A stretch of 46,269 nucleotides of DNA from COMBO-56-21 sp041559015 (GTDB lineage Archaea > Thermoplasmatota > Thermoplasmata > UBA10834), in the NCBI GenBank assembly GCA_041559015.1, contig JBFFED010000010.1, positions 1-46,269 of the forward strand, in the 5' to 3' direction. This document shows positions 8,227-16,108 of this stretch, in pieces (positions within the stretch are counted from its first letter, which is position 1; each line of letters opens with the position of its first letter). Below the pieces are notes generated by a model that was not told the DNA's origin, made no database searches, and saw nothing but the letters and a program-made list of their open reading frames with translations. A program made the position numbers and the translations under genes.

Positions 8227-8591
8227 TGACCAGCGTTCTGATAGTCGACGACGAGCTCTTCATAGTCGAGCTCTACAGGGACATCCTGCAGCTGAGAGGC
8301 TACAGGATAATCGGCACGGCGTTTGACGGCGAGGAGGCACTGAAGAAGTACTCCATGAACCCCGACAAACCAGACGTGATCATAATGGACCACAGGATGC
8401 CGGTCATGAACGGCGTCGAGGCCACGAAGGAAATACTCCGGCTCAACCCCGCCCAGAAGGTCATCTTCGTCAGCGCGGATGTTCTCGTGGAGAAGGAGGC
8501 CCGCGACGCGGGCGCGTGCGAATTCCTGCCTAAGCCCTTCCGCATGGACGACCTCATAGAGAAGATGGAGAGGGTCTCCTCGGGCGGCTGA
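8226..8591 (+). CDS. CheY-like single-domain response regulator
   Basis: 121-aa stand-alone receiver. It has the complete acidic pocket and switch set: Asp8/Asp9 (VDDE), phosphoacceptor Asp55 (IIMDHRMPVMNG), Ser83 (FVSAD) and Lys103 (LPKPF). There is no output domain, so signalling must go through protein contacts, as for CheY. The ATG shares one base with the TGA of the kinase-like gene, which points to a dedicated pair. The window holds no chemotaxis or flagellar genes. Confidence 0.9.
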   Translation: MTSVLIVDDELFIVELYRDILQLRGYRIIGTAFDGEEALKKYSMNPDKPDVIIMDHRMPVMNGVEATKEILRLNPAQKVIFVSADVLVEKEARDAGACEFLPKPFRMDDLIEKMERVSSGG

Positions 8592-8668
8592 GACGGGTGC
8601 GGGGAGAGCACTGGCGTATATTATGCGGGCCGGCCTATACAAAGCGATAAGTTGAATAGGCAAATGGG

Positions 8669-8677
8669 CATATTGGG
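8669..8677 (+). promoter_or_regulatory. Possible TATA box of egsA
   Basis: GCATATTGG, centred about 25 nt before the ATG at 8697, consistent with a leaderless or near-leaderless mRNA. A second candidate, CCTATACAAAG, lies near 8632-8642 and would give a leader of about 35 nt. Confidence 0.35.
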
Positions 8678-8696
8678 AGAAAGGTAGTGTTCCACG

Positions 8697-9761
8697 ATGT
8701 CTGACGGGTTCACCAAGGCCAGGGCGATGCACTTCCCCAGGCAGGTCCTGGCGGGGCACGGCTGCATCGAGCAGACGGGCGAGGTGTGCGGAGAGTTCGA
8801 GCTAAAGGGCTCCGCACTAATCGTCACGGGACCGACCACAGGCAACCTCGCGGCAGGGCTCGTGAGGGAGTCGCTGGAGAAATCGAGTTATGAAGTGCAT
8901 CAGGTCGAGGTGGGCGCCGCCACGCGCGAGAACCTGGTGAAGGTCGAAGAGGTCGCGAAGGATGTCAAGGCCTCTTTCCTCCTTGGCGTCGGGGGCGGAA
9001 GCAAGATCGACCTGGCGAAACTGGCATCCCTCAACCTGAAGGCGCCGTTCCTCAGCATACCCACGTCCGCGTCCCACGACGGAATCGCGAGCCCGAGGGC
9101 ATCCATCAAGGACGGCGGGAATTCCCTGTCTCTTAACGCAAAGGTGCCTCTAGGCGTGGTCGCAGACACCGCCCTGATAGTCAAGGCCCCCTACAGGCTG
9201 CTCGCGTCCGGATGCGCGGACGTGATCTCCAACACCACGGCCATCATGGACTGGCAGTTGGCTGACAGGCTGAGGTCGGAGGACGTCAGCTCGAGCGCGG
9301 CCAACCTGGCGAAGTACGCCGCCGAGTCCATCATAGAAAACGCCTCTGCGATAAAGCCGAACCTCGAGGAGAGTGTCTGGGTCGCGATCAGGCCCATAAT
9401 CATCTCCGGGATATCCATGGCGGTCGCCGGCTCCTCGAGACCCACGAGCGGCTCGGAGCACATGCTCTCTCACATTCTCGATAGAATCGCGCCGGGCAAG
9501 GCTCTCCACGGGGAGCAGTGCGGCGTCGGGTCGATCATGATGATGTACCTGCACGGAGGGGACTGGCAACGCATACGGAGCGCCCTCCAGATGATAGGTG
9601 CGCCTACGAGTGCCAGTGAGCTTGGTGTGACAGAAGCGCAGCTGATAGAGTCACTCGTGCACGCGCACGAGATACGCAAGGACAGGTACACCATACTCGG
9701 GGACAGGGGATTGACACTGGACGCAGCCGAACGCCTGGCGAGGATTACTAGAGTGATCTGA
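8697..9761 (+). CDS. egsA: sn-Glycerol-1-phosphate dehydrogenase
   Basis: NAD(P)H- and Zn2+-dependent reduction of dihydroxyacetone phosphate to sn-glycerol-1-phosphate, the step that sets the stereochemistry of archaeal ether lipids. It is 354 aa, full family length. Motifs are the nucleotide-binding GVGGGSKID (97-105), TSASHDGIASPRAS (123-136, metal/substrate site), RPTSGSEHMLSH (zinc His) and ALHGEQCGVG (second zinc His). Cytoplasmic. It is followed 17 nt later by the UPF0179 gene, probably in one operon. Confidence 0.96.
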   Translation: MSDGFTKARAMHFPRQVLAGHGCIEQTGEVCGEFELKGSALIVTGPTTGNLAAGLVRESLEKSSYEVHQVEVGAATRENLVKVEEVAKDVKASFLLGVGGGSKIDLAKLASLNLKAPFLSIPTSASHDGIASPRASIKDGGNSLSLNAKVPLGVVADTALIVKAPYRLLASGCADVISNTTAIMDWQLADRLRSEDVSSSAANLAKYAAESIIENASAIKPNLEESVWVAIRPIIISGISMAVAGSSRPTSGSEHMLSHILDRIAPGKALHGEQCGVGSIMMMYLHGGDWQRIRSALQMIGAPTSASELGVTEAQLIESLVHAHEIRKDRYTILGDRGLTLDAAERLARITRVI

Positions 9762-9778
9762 GCATAGGGGTGTCCGGA

Positions 9779-10207
9779 ATGGTGTTGATCACGGTCGTCG
9801 GGGAGCATCAGTGCAAGAGAGGCCTCGAGTTCGTCTTCACGGGCCCGGTAGCGGACTGCAGGGACTGCAAGGTGAGGAACGTCTGCTTCCACCTGGAACC
9901 GAACAGGCGCTACAGGATAACAGAGGTCAGGGAAGTCCACCACGAGTGCAAGATACATGAGGACGGAGTGAGGGTCGTCGAGGTGGAGAAGATCCCATTG
10001 AAAGCAGCGATACCGTCGCGGTCGGCCATCGAGGGGTCCATGCTCTCCTTCGAGGAGAGCGACTGCGACAGACTGGGCTGCCCGAACTACAGGTTATGCG
10101 TGCCGGTCGGAGTGTCTGAGGGGCTGAGGGTCCGCGTGGCCTCAGTAGAGGGCGATGAGATCATGTGCCCGCTCGGCAAGAGCCTGAGAGTCGTGCTTCT
10201 CGAATGA
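9779..10207 (+). CDS. UPF0179 family cysteine-rich protein
   Basis: Archaea-specific conserved protein of unknown function. It has 142 residues with nine cysteines (12, 27, 30, 36, 57, 96, 101, 107, 130). They include a CRDCKVRNVC cluster and a CDRLGCPNYRLC cluster that look like metal or Fe-S ligands. ATG 9779 is preferred to GTG 9770 because AGGGGTG lies 7 nt before it and because family members begin with a short strand like MVLITVVGE. It follows egsA in the same direction. Confidence 0.85.
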   Translation: MVLITVVGEHQCKRGLEFVFTGPVADCRDCKVRNVCFHLEPNRRYRITEVREVHHECKIHEDGVRVVEVEKIPLKAAIPSRSAIEGSMLSFEESDCDRLGCPNYRLCVPVGVSEGLRVRVASVEGDEIMCPLGKSLRVVLLE

Positions 10208-10253
10208 ACACCTTGGCTCGGACACGTAGCGGGGCCCCGTCCATCGACTGCGG

Positions 10254-12014
10254 TCAGCCAAGGTGTCTTCTGCGACGCCTGTCAAGGACGATTATGAGTG
10301 CGGTCAAAACGGTCACCGCCCCCAGGACCGCGAGGGTGCCCATCTCCGGTATCTCGGTCGTCGTCACGACCATCTCGTCATCGTCGCTCTGCCCCTCCTC
10401 ATCGAGAACTGTCAGGGTGACGGTGTAAGCCCCTGGGATATCGAAGGTGAACTCCGGGTCGATCCCGTAGAGCTCCACGTCCCTGCCGTCGTACTCGAAT
10501 GACCATGTGAAGTTGACTATCCCCACATCGTCGTAGGAACCGCTCCCGTCGAAGACGAGCGGGACGCCTGTCATCGCACCGCTGTCAGGGCCGGCGTCCG
10601 CGGTAGGCGGGGCCGACACCGGGGTCACGGTGTAAGAGTGGACCTGATACGGAGCGTATGTTGGAGACATCTTCTCGACGCCTCCGAGGTCACGCGCGAC
10701 GAAGTAGTACTCGACCAGGGCGCCCGCGGGCTGCGAGGGGACGTCGACATTGTATGTGTCGTTGCCGTCTCTCGCCATGAACACCTCCGTCCATACCCCT
10801 CCGTTGACACGGTAGACGAACTTGGTCTTCAGGGCATCCACACCCCTGTCCGCAGTCACCGCGGCCTCAAGCGTGTGGCCGGAAGCCGACCAGGCCCTCG
10901 TGGCGACGGGCGAGTGGGATATGTCGAAAGCCCTGAGATCCCTGTCGCCTGCGAACTCAATCCCCTGGACCAGGGCGGGGGTGTTCTCGTTTATGATGCC
11001 CCACACCTCGTCCTCCCGGGTGGGCTGGAACTCTCGGCCGATCTCAAACAGTATCGAGTACACATCAGCGCCGCCGTACAGCCAGTCGAGCGAATCCCCG
11101 GTGGTCGGGTACAGGCCGACAGACTGGTCAGCGGTGTAGCCGTTTATGGCCGCGAGCTGGGTACCTATGCTCACAAGGGACGTGTCGTCTGCGGTCTTGT
11201 TCGTTGTGTAACCCCATGGCCACATGACCAGCTCTGAGTAGCTGTGAATGTCGAACGCCATCTGGAAGTCGTGGGCGTACGCGAGGTCCCTGATGGCCTG
11301 TGTCTCCGGCTCGGAGAATGCGTATTCGCCGCAGTAGAGGTAGTTGCTGGGATCGTCCGAGGTGCCTGCGCCTCCCCATTCGCCCAATGGGTCGCCGTTC
11401 TCGGAGCCGTTGTAGTTCCTATTGAGGTCGACGCCGTAGACTCCTTCCGAAATGAACCTTCGATTCTTGCGCCACATCGAGTCGACTTCGAGGGCGAATT
11501 CGAGCCCGTCCGGATTGACGACAGGGATGATCCAGATCTCCCGGTTGTCCACCAGCCAGCTGATGCGGTCATCCACGCCGTAGTGGGAGGTTATGTTCGT
11601 GACAAGCTCGGTCACCAGCTCTGAAGTCACCCATTCGCGAGCGTGGTGTAGAGACATGATGAGAACCTCAGGCTCGTCCTCGTCAACCAGAACGTTGTCG
11701 GATATCTTGATGGCGAGGATGTCCCGCTCTGCGATGCCCTGAGTGGTCTCCCAGGAGTCGCCGACGTCGTACACCTTCGCTATCTCCGGATAATCGGCCT
11801 CGATGGCAGACAATATGCCACTGATCGTCGTGAAATTGCGGTAGACGTAGTCCGGGACGGGCCCCGCCTCGGGAATGACGACTACGAACGGAGATGTCAC
11901 ATCCGAGAACCCGTCTGCGATCATGACACTAGGGAACGCGACAGAGAGGGATATGACGACCAACAACGGGAATCTGAGAAAACGCCTGCGCCAGTCCGAA
12001 GCACCAACAGCCAT
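10254..12014 (-). CDS. Secreted M14 zinc carboxypeptidase with PKD domain and C-terminal anchor
   Basis: The 586-aa exported metallopeptidase removes C-terminal residues from peptides. An N-terminal signal peptide or anchor covers residues 10-35 (basic WRRRF, then hydrophobic). The M14 catalytic domain runs from about 55 to 345. Its zinc site is His124-x-x-Glu127 (HHAREW) with His257 (FDIHSYS), and the catalytic Glu324 is in LFEIGREF. VNPDGLE and VDLNRNYN are the usual substrate-site motifs. A beta-rich linker follows, then a PKD domain (about 475-565; FDGSGSYDD, TYTVTLTV-like strands). The C-terminus is IPEMG, one hydrophobic helix and a run of five arginines, a layout like archaeal surface-anchor/sorting tails. 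Probably nutritional proteolysis outside the cell. Confidence 0.9.
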   Translation of the reverse strand: MAVGASDWRRRFLRFPLLVVISLSVAFPSVMIADGFSDVTSPFVVVIPEAGPVPDYVYRNFTTISGILSAIEADYPEIAKVYDVGDSWETTQGIAERDILAIKISDNVLVDEDEPEVLIMSLHHAREWVTSELVTELVTNITSHYGVDDRISWLVDNREIWIIPVVNPDGLEFALEVDSMWRKNRRFISEGVYGVDLNRNYNGSENGDPLGEWGGAGTSDDPSNYLYCGEYAFSEPETQAIRDLAYAHDFQMAFDIHSYSELVMWPWGYTTNKTADDTSLVSIGTQLAAINGYTADQSVGLYPTTGDSLDWLYGGADVYSILFEIGREFQPTREDEVWGIINENTPALVQGIEFAGDRDLRAFDISHSPVATRAWSASGHTLEAAVTADRGVDALKTKFVYRVNGGVWTEVFMARDGNDTYNVDVPSQPAGALVEYYFVARDLGGVEKMSPTYAPYQVHSYTVTPVSAPPTADAGPDSGAMTGVPLVFDGSGSYDDVGIVNFTWSFEYDGRDVELYGIDPEFTFDIPGAYTVTLTVLDEEGQSDDDEMVVTTTEIPEMGTLAVLGAVTVLTALIIVLDRRRRRHLG

Positions 12015-12058
12015 TCCAACACCTGATCCCCTGCATGTATCGCATTGCCTAGATTAAG

Positions 12059-12304
12059 TCATCCACCGCTTACAGGCGGAAGGAATGAGACCTCGTCGCC
12101 GTCCCTGAGCGCCCGGCCAGGCGCGCCGTACTCCTTGTTCACTGATAGTATGATGTGGTCCCGATACCTCGAGAGCTGGGGGAATCTCCCGATGTAATCG
12201 TTGAGAAGATCGTTGACAGTGGAACCCTCCTTCACGTCAAGATCCTCCTCCTTGGAACCGACAATGTCCCTGAAAGCGGCGTAGAGCTTGACTTTAACCT
12301 TCAT
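12059..12304 (-). CDS. MoaD/ThiS-family ubiquitin-like sulfur carrier
   Basis: 81-aa beta-grasp protein ending in the obligatory Gly-Gly (PPVSGG) that is adenylated and thiocarboxylated. VKLYAAFRDIVG and GDEVSFLPPVSGG are hallmark MoaD strands. It could serve molybdopterin synthesis, tRNA thiolation or SAMP-type protein tagging; no partner (MoaE, E1-like enzyme) is in the window. ATG 12304 was chosen for the GAGGGGG ribosome-binding site 8 nt upstream, in preference to a start five codons earlier. It lies upstream of the carboxypeptidase on the same strand with a 44-nt gap. Confidence 0.85.
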   Translation of the reverse strand: MKVKVKLYAAFRDIVGSKEEDLDVKEGSTVNDLLNDYIGRFPQLSRYRDHIILSVNKEYGAPGRALRDGDEVSFLPPVSGG

Positions 12305-12375
12305 CGATATCCCCCTCATGTCCTCCGTTGCGCGAATCCCAGATATCGCCGGACTTATTCAAAACATGCGCCTGC

Positions 12376-12384
12376 CATATAAGG
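12376..12384 (-). promoter_or_regulatory. TATA box of the MoaD-like gene
   Basis: CTTATATGG on the minus strand within CCATATAAGG. The predicted transcript start near 12353 leaves a leader of about 48 nt with a GAGGGGG site. A weaker TTGAATAAG lies at 12353-12362. Confidence 0.4.
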
Positions 12385-12834
12385 AGAAAGTACGATGAAG
12401 TCGCAACGCCCCTACAATAGTGCCCGATGAGCTGACGCGAAAGCAGTGGATTTGGCTCCTGTGGATGCGATGCTTCGGGTAGAATCCAAAGATTACGAGT
12501 CGAGAGGCCAATCCGAGCAGCTGACTTGCGCAACCTGGATGCCCACATAGATAATATATCTGATAACATATTTGATAACAAAAGGAGACTCCACGGGAAA
12601 ACCAGGGGTGATCATTGTTATCAGACCTTGTTCGAAAATGTCTTTATGCGATACATAGCCTTCGCGCTCTGCACGCAGTAGCAAGGCTTTTCACCTCGAA
12701 GTGGTAAAGGTAGGTGAAGAGACGAGAGCAGTCTTCTGCCGACCAAAGTAGTGGCAGGGCTATCTCGCACAACATGGCTGCTGCGGATACAGGGCATCGT
12801 GGGAACGGCTCTCGGAGCTTTCAGAGGGGGGTAA
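12385..12834 (+). other. Gene-free interval: nrdJ upstream region and leader
   Basis: No protein-coding reading is convincing here. The centre is AT-rich and carries three TGATAACA-type motifs: TCTGATAACA at 12559-12568, TTTGATAACA at 12571-12580, and the inverted TGTTATCAGA at 12616-12625. A TATA-like CTTTATGC is at 12642-12649. If transcription starts near 12673, nrdJ has a leader of about 160 nt. That leader contains a 10-bp stem (12687-12696 with 12712-12721, one G-U pair) and smaller GC hairpins, then GAGGGGGG ahead of the ATG. It could be a regulatory leader. Confidence 0.45.
12559..12625. repeat. TGATAACA repeats upstream of nrdJ (putative operator)
   Basis: A perfect 10-bp inverted repeat (TCTGATAACA and TGTTATCAGA) with a third direct copy, TTTGATAACA, between the arms. 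It sits just upstream of the likely nrdJ TATA box, the place expected for an activator or repressor site. Confidence 0.45.
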
Positions 12835-15800
12835 ATGTCCAGCCTTTCGAATCAATCAAGGGGAAACACCGCTGGAGCGGCCAGCACGGTAGGGGGAGTC
12901 CGCAGGTGGAGTACTGATCCGCAGATTACCTCGAACGCGAAGGTCGTCCTCGAACGGAGATATCTCAAGAAGGACGACAACGGCAAACCCGTCGAGACCC
13001 CTAGAGAGCTCTTCGAGCGAGTCGCGCGCGGGATAGCCAGCGCGGAGAGGAGCTACGGCAAGACAGACGCCGAGATAGAGCTGGTGGCCGCGCGCTTCTA
13101 TGACATGATGGCAAAATTGGAGTTCATGCCCAACAGCCCGACGCTGATGAATGCGGGGCGGGAGCTGGGGCAGCTGTCCGCTTGCTTCGTCCTGCCGATT
13201 GGGGATTCGATGGAGGAGATTTTCGACGCGATAAAGTACACCGCTCTCATACACAAGTGCCTGGTCCCTGAGACGCTGGTCATGACCGACACCGGATGCA
13301 TGAAGCTCGGAGAGGTGGGCCGCGACTCCTGGATAGAGACACACGAGGGCATGGACCTGGTCGAAGAGGCCCACAGGAACGGCACCCAGGAGGCCTTCAG
13401 GGTGGAGACGGAGGAAGGATACAGCGTGACCGGCACCGCACTGCACCGATTGATGGCCGTCACCCCCACGGGCGAGTTCGCATGGAAGAGGATTGGCCAG
13501 CTGCAGCCTGGGGATAAGCTTCTGATGAAGCTTGGCGGCTGGCTCGGTGGTTCCGTCTCGGAGGTGTCCGAGGAGGCCTGTGAGTTCGCGTCAGGCGCTG
13601 ATGGCAGGCTCATACGCGCCAACGAGGAGGCGCTCTGCAGCTTCCTCAGAAGGACCTTCGGCGACAGCGGCTGGATGACCCCCGAGGGGGTCATCAACCT
13701 CGAGGTCGGCTCTGAGGAGTTCGCCAGGGACCTGCAGACGATGATGTTCTACCTCGGGATACCGACCAGCAGGAAGGGCACGAGCGTCACCGTGTGCACG
13801 AAGTCAGGGTTCATGGTTTTCAAGGAGAAGGTTGGGTTCGACTCCATCATACTGTCGAAGAGGCTTGAGACCGCAGATCCGGAGCTGATGGCGGAGGCAC
13901 TCGACGAGCGGGGATGCCTCCACGAGGAACCCGACGACACAGGATATTACGCTGTCTCCGTCAGGGAGGTCCTGCCCGCTGGAAGAAGGGAGGTCGTCGA
14001 CCTAACGATACCGCAGCGGCGTGCGTACCTCGCGAACGGATTCGTGTCACACAACAGCGGCGGGGGCACAGGGTTCAGCTTCTCGAGGCTGAGGCCGGCC
14101 AACGACTCGGTCAAGAGCACCGCGGGCGTCTCAAGCGGCCCCATATCGTTCATGGAGGTATTCAACGCGGCCACAGAGACGATCAAGCAGGGGGGCACCA
14201 GGAGGGGGGCCAACATGGGCATACTCAAGGTGGACCACCCCGATATCACGGAGTTCATCACGTGCAAGAAGGACAGCTCCAAGCTGACCAATTTCAACAT
14301 ATCCGTCGCGCTGACGGACAAGTTCATGAAGGCACTGGAGGAGGACGGGGAGTACGAGCTCCTCAACCCGAGGACGAAGCAGGTCTTCAAGAAGGTCAAG
14401 GCCAGGCCCGTATTCGACATGATAGTGAACATGGCCTGGAGGAACGGCGAGCCTGGCATAGTCTTCATCGACAGGATCAACAGGGACAACCCGACCCCGA
14501 CGCTCGGGGATATCGAGAGCACGAACCCGTGCGGCGAGCAGCCCCTTCTGCCCTACGAGTCCTGCAACCTGGGATCCATCAACCTGGCGAACATGCTCAC
14601 CTTCAGGGACGGCGGTCCCGCACTCGACTACGACAAGCTCAGGGACACGGTCCACTGGGCGGTCAGGTTCTTGGACAACGTCATAGACGTGAACAGGTAC
14701 CCCCTGAAGCAGATAGGCGAGATGACCCGCACGAACAGGAAGATCGGCCTCGGCGTGATGGGCTTCGCCGACATGCTCCTCCGGATGGGCGTGCCCTACG
14801 ACACGGAGGAGGCCATGCGCCTGGGCAGGGACCTGATGAAGTTCATAGACGACGAGGGCCACCGGGCGTCCGTCGCCCTGGCCGAGGAGAGAGGGAGCTT
14901 CCCGGCGTTCGGCGACAGCACGCTCTCGAAGAGGTTCGAGAAGATCAGGAACGCGACGGTGACCACCATAGCCCCCACGGGCACGATCAGCATCATATCT
15001 GGCGTCTCGAGCGGCATCGAGCCGGTCTTCGCGATAGCTTATGTCAGGAATGTCATGGACAGGGACATCCTCCCGGAGGTCAATCCTATATTCGAGCAGG
15101 TCGCGAGGGAGCGGGGGTTCTACTCCGAGGAGCTTATGAAGGAGATAGCCGCGAGGGGCTCGGTCAAGGACATCAACACCATCCCCGAGGACGTCCGGAG
15201 GGTGTTCGTGACGGCCTTGGACATCACCCCGGAGTCGCACATCAAGATGCAGGCCGCCTTCCAGGACCACACGGACAACGCGGTCTCGAAGACGGTCAAC
15301 TTCCCGAGGGAGGCCACTCAGAAGGATGTCGAGGACGTCTACATGATGGCCTACAGGCTGGGATGCAAGGGCGTCACGGTCTACAGGTACGGCAGCAGGG
15401 AGGACCAGGTCCTGAGCGTCGGGGAGGTGTCCAATAAGACGGCGGAGGCAGGCTCCGAGGAGGACGAGGACGCGTCGAGGCTCCCCCGGGCGAGGCCGTA
15501 CGTCACCCGGGGTTCGACCCAGAGGCTCGAGACCGGCTGCGGGCACCTGTATGTCACTATCAACGAGGACGAGAAGGGCCTGTGCGAGGTCTTCACGCAG
15601 ATGGGCAAGTCAGGCGGGTGCACCGCGTCCCAGGCGGAGGCCATAGGGCGGCTCATATCGCTCGCGCTCAGGTCTGGGATAGAGCCCGAGGCCATCGTGA
15701 AGCAGCTCAAGGGCATCAGGTGCCCTTCGCCGCTCTGGCAGCCAGGGGGCATGGTGCTCTCGTGCAGCGATGCCGTCGGTAAGGCGCTGGAGCGGTTCGT

Positions 15801-15984
15801 CAGGGACAGGCCGGCTGTGAGCGACCTGCAGACTGCGGGGGACCTCGCGGCCGCGGCCCCTGCAAAGGAGAACCAGGCGGACAAGGGGGACGTGTGCCCC
15901 GAGTGTCCGGAGTGCGGGAGCATGGTCGAGTACGTCGAGGGGTGCGTGGTCTGCAGGACCTGCGGCTACTCGAAGTGCTGGTGA
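12835..15984 (+). CDS. nrdJ: Adenosylcobalamin-dependent (class II) ribonucleotide reductase with intein
   Basis: Reduces ribonucleotides to deoxyribonucleotides with a B12-generated thiyl radical. The 1049-residue precursor yields a 783-aa enzyme after removal of a 266-aa intein. Extein motifs are FMPNSPTLMNAG, GQLSACFVLPI (Cys117, redox cysteine), SGGGTGFSFSRLRP just after the intein, NPCGEQPLLPYESCNLG (Cys566 thiyl site, Glu568) and APTGTISIISGVSSGIEP. A C-terminal TSCPD-type region follows (ETGCGHLYVTIN to CTASQAEAIGRL). The tail has a zinc-ribbon-like cysteine cluster (CPECPECG, CVVCRTCG, last residues CW) that probably recycles the active-site disulfide. ATG 12835 follows GAGGGGGG. No ATP-cone is visible. 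Confidence 0.95.
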   Translation: MSSLSNQSRGNTAGAASTVGGVRRWSTDPQITSNAKVVLERRYLKKDDNGKPVETPRELFERVARGIASAERSYGKTDAEIELVAARFYDMMAKLEFMPNSPTLMNAGRELGQLSACFVLPIGDSMEEIFDAIKYTALIHKCLVPETLVMTDTGCMKLGEVGRDSWIETHEGMDLVEEAHRNGTQEAFRVETEEGYSVTGTALHRLMAVTPTGEFAWKRIGQLQPGDKLLMKLGGWLGGSVSEVSEEACEFASGADGRLIRANEEALCSFLRRTFGDSGWMTPEGVINLEVGSEEFARDLQTMMFYLGIPTSRKGTSVTVCTKSGFMVFKEKVGFDSIILSKRLETADPELMAEALDERGCLHEEPDDTGYYAVSVREVLPAGRREVVDLTIPQRRAYLANGFVSHNSGGGTGFSFSRLRPANDSVKSTAGVSSGPISFMEVFNAATETIKQGGTRRGANMGILKVDHPDITEFITCKKDSSKLTNFNISVALTDKFMKALEEDGEYELLNPRTKQVFKKVKARPVFDMIVNMAWRNGEPGIVFIDRINRDNPTPTLGDIESTNPCGEQPLLPYESCNLGSINLANMLTFRDGGPALDYDKLRDTVHWAVRFLDNVIDVNRYPLKQIGEMTRTNRKIGLGVMGFADMLLRMGVPYDTEEAMRLGRDLMKFIDDEGHRASVALAEERGSFPAFGDSTLSKRFEKIRNATVTTIAPTGTISIISGVSSGIEPVFAIAYVRNVMDRDILPEVNPIFEQVARERGFYSEELMKEIAARGSVKDINTIPEDVRRVFVTALDITPESHIKMQAAFQDHTDNAVSKTVNFPREATQKDVEDVYMMAYRLGCKGVTVYRYGSREDQVLSVGEVSNKTAEAGSEEDEDASRLPRARPYVTRGSTQRLETGCGHLYVTINEDEKGLCEVFTQMGKSGGCTASQAEAIGRLISLALRSGIEPEAIVKQLKGIRCPSPLWQPGGMVLSCSDAVGKALERFVRDRPAVSDLQTAGDLAAAAPAKENQADKGDVCPECPECGSMVEYVEGCVVCRTCGYSKCW
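13258..14055 (+). other. Intein in NrdJ (residues 142-407) with degenerate LAGLIDADG remnant
   Basis: In-frame insertion that splits TALIHK from SGGGTGFS in the reductase. It starts with Cys142 (CLVPETLVMT, block A). Block B is TGTALHRLMAV with its TxxH. It ends with LTIPQRRAYLANGFVSHN followed by Ser408, so Cys1, the penultimate His, the terminal Asn and the +1 Ser are all present and self-splicing should work. The centre (about 263-315) looks like one half of a LAGLIDADG endonuclease: FLRRTFGDSG at 270-279 aligns with FLRGLFDADG, but the catalytic Asp is Ser278 and the fold is too short for two motifs. The homing activity is therefore probably dead. Confidence 0.9.
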
Positions 15985-16013
15985 TGGGAGACGAAAAGAG
16001 GGGATATGTCTGT

Positions 16014-16046
16014 GTGCCCCGGCCCATGGGGTGCGGGCCGGGGCGC
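16014..16046 (+). terminator. Strong GC hairpin after nrdJ
   Basis: CCCCGGCCC (16017-16025) pairs perfectly with GGGCCGGGG (16035-16043) around a 9-nt loop. The stem can extend to 12 bp with one G-U pair. It begins 30 nt after the nrdJ stop and is followed by a T-containing stretch. It may end the nrdJ transcript or protect its 3' end. Confidence 0.4.
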
Positions 16047-16108
16047 GCGTTTCATTTTCACAGGCAGGCTTTTGAGGGCGCAGCTCGCTTCCGTGCCCGG
16101 ATGATGTC

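Noticed and set aside
12294..12581. 95-codon minus-strand frame upstream of the MoaD-like gene
   Set aside because: It runs through promoter and repeat DNA with poor codon bias, and its end overlaps the moaD-like start.
12673..12834. Cobalamin riboswitch ahead of the B12-dependent reductase
   Set aside because: The leader is structured, but no clear B12-box consensus could be found by eye, so only an unspecified leader is reported.
13914..15437. Long plus-strand frame of about 500 codons inside nrdJ
   Set aside because: It is the +1 shadow of nrdJ: low-complexity Arg/Gly/His-rich translation with no family motifs, as expected from high GC.
14131..15546. Minus-strand frame of about 470 codons antisense to nrdJ
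   Set aside because: Mirror of the strong codon bias of nrdJ; Asp/Val/Arg-rich translation without domains.
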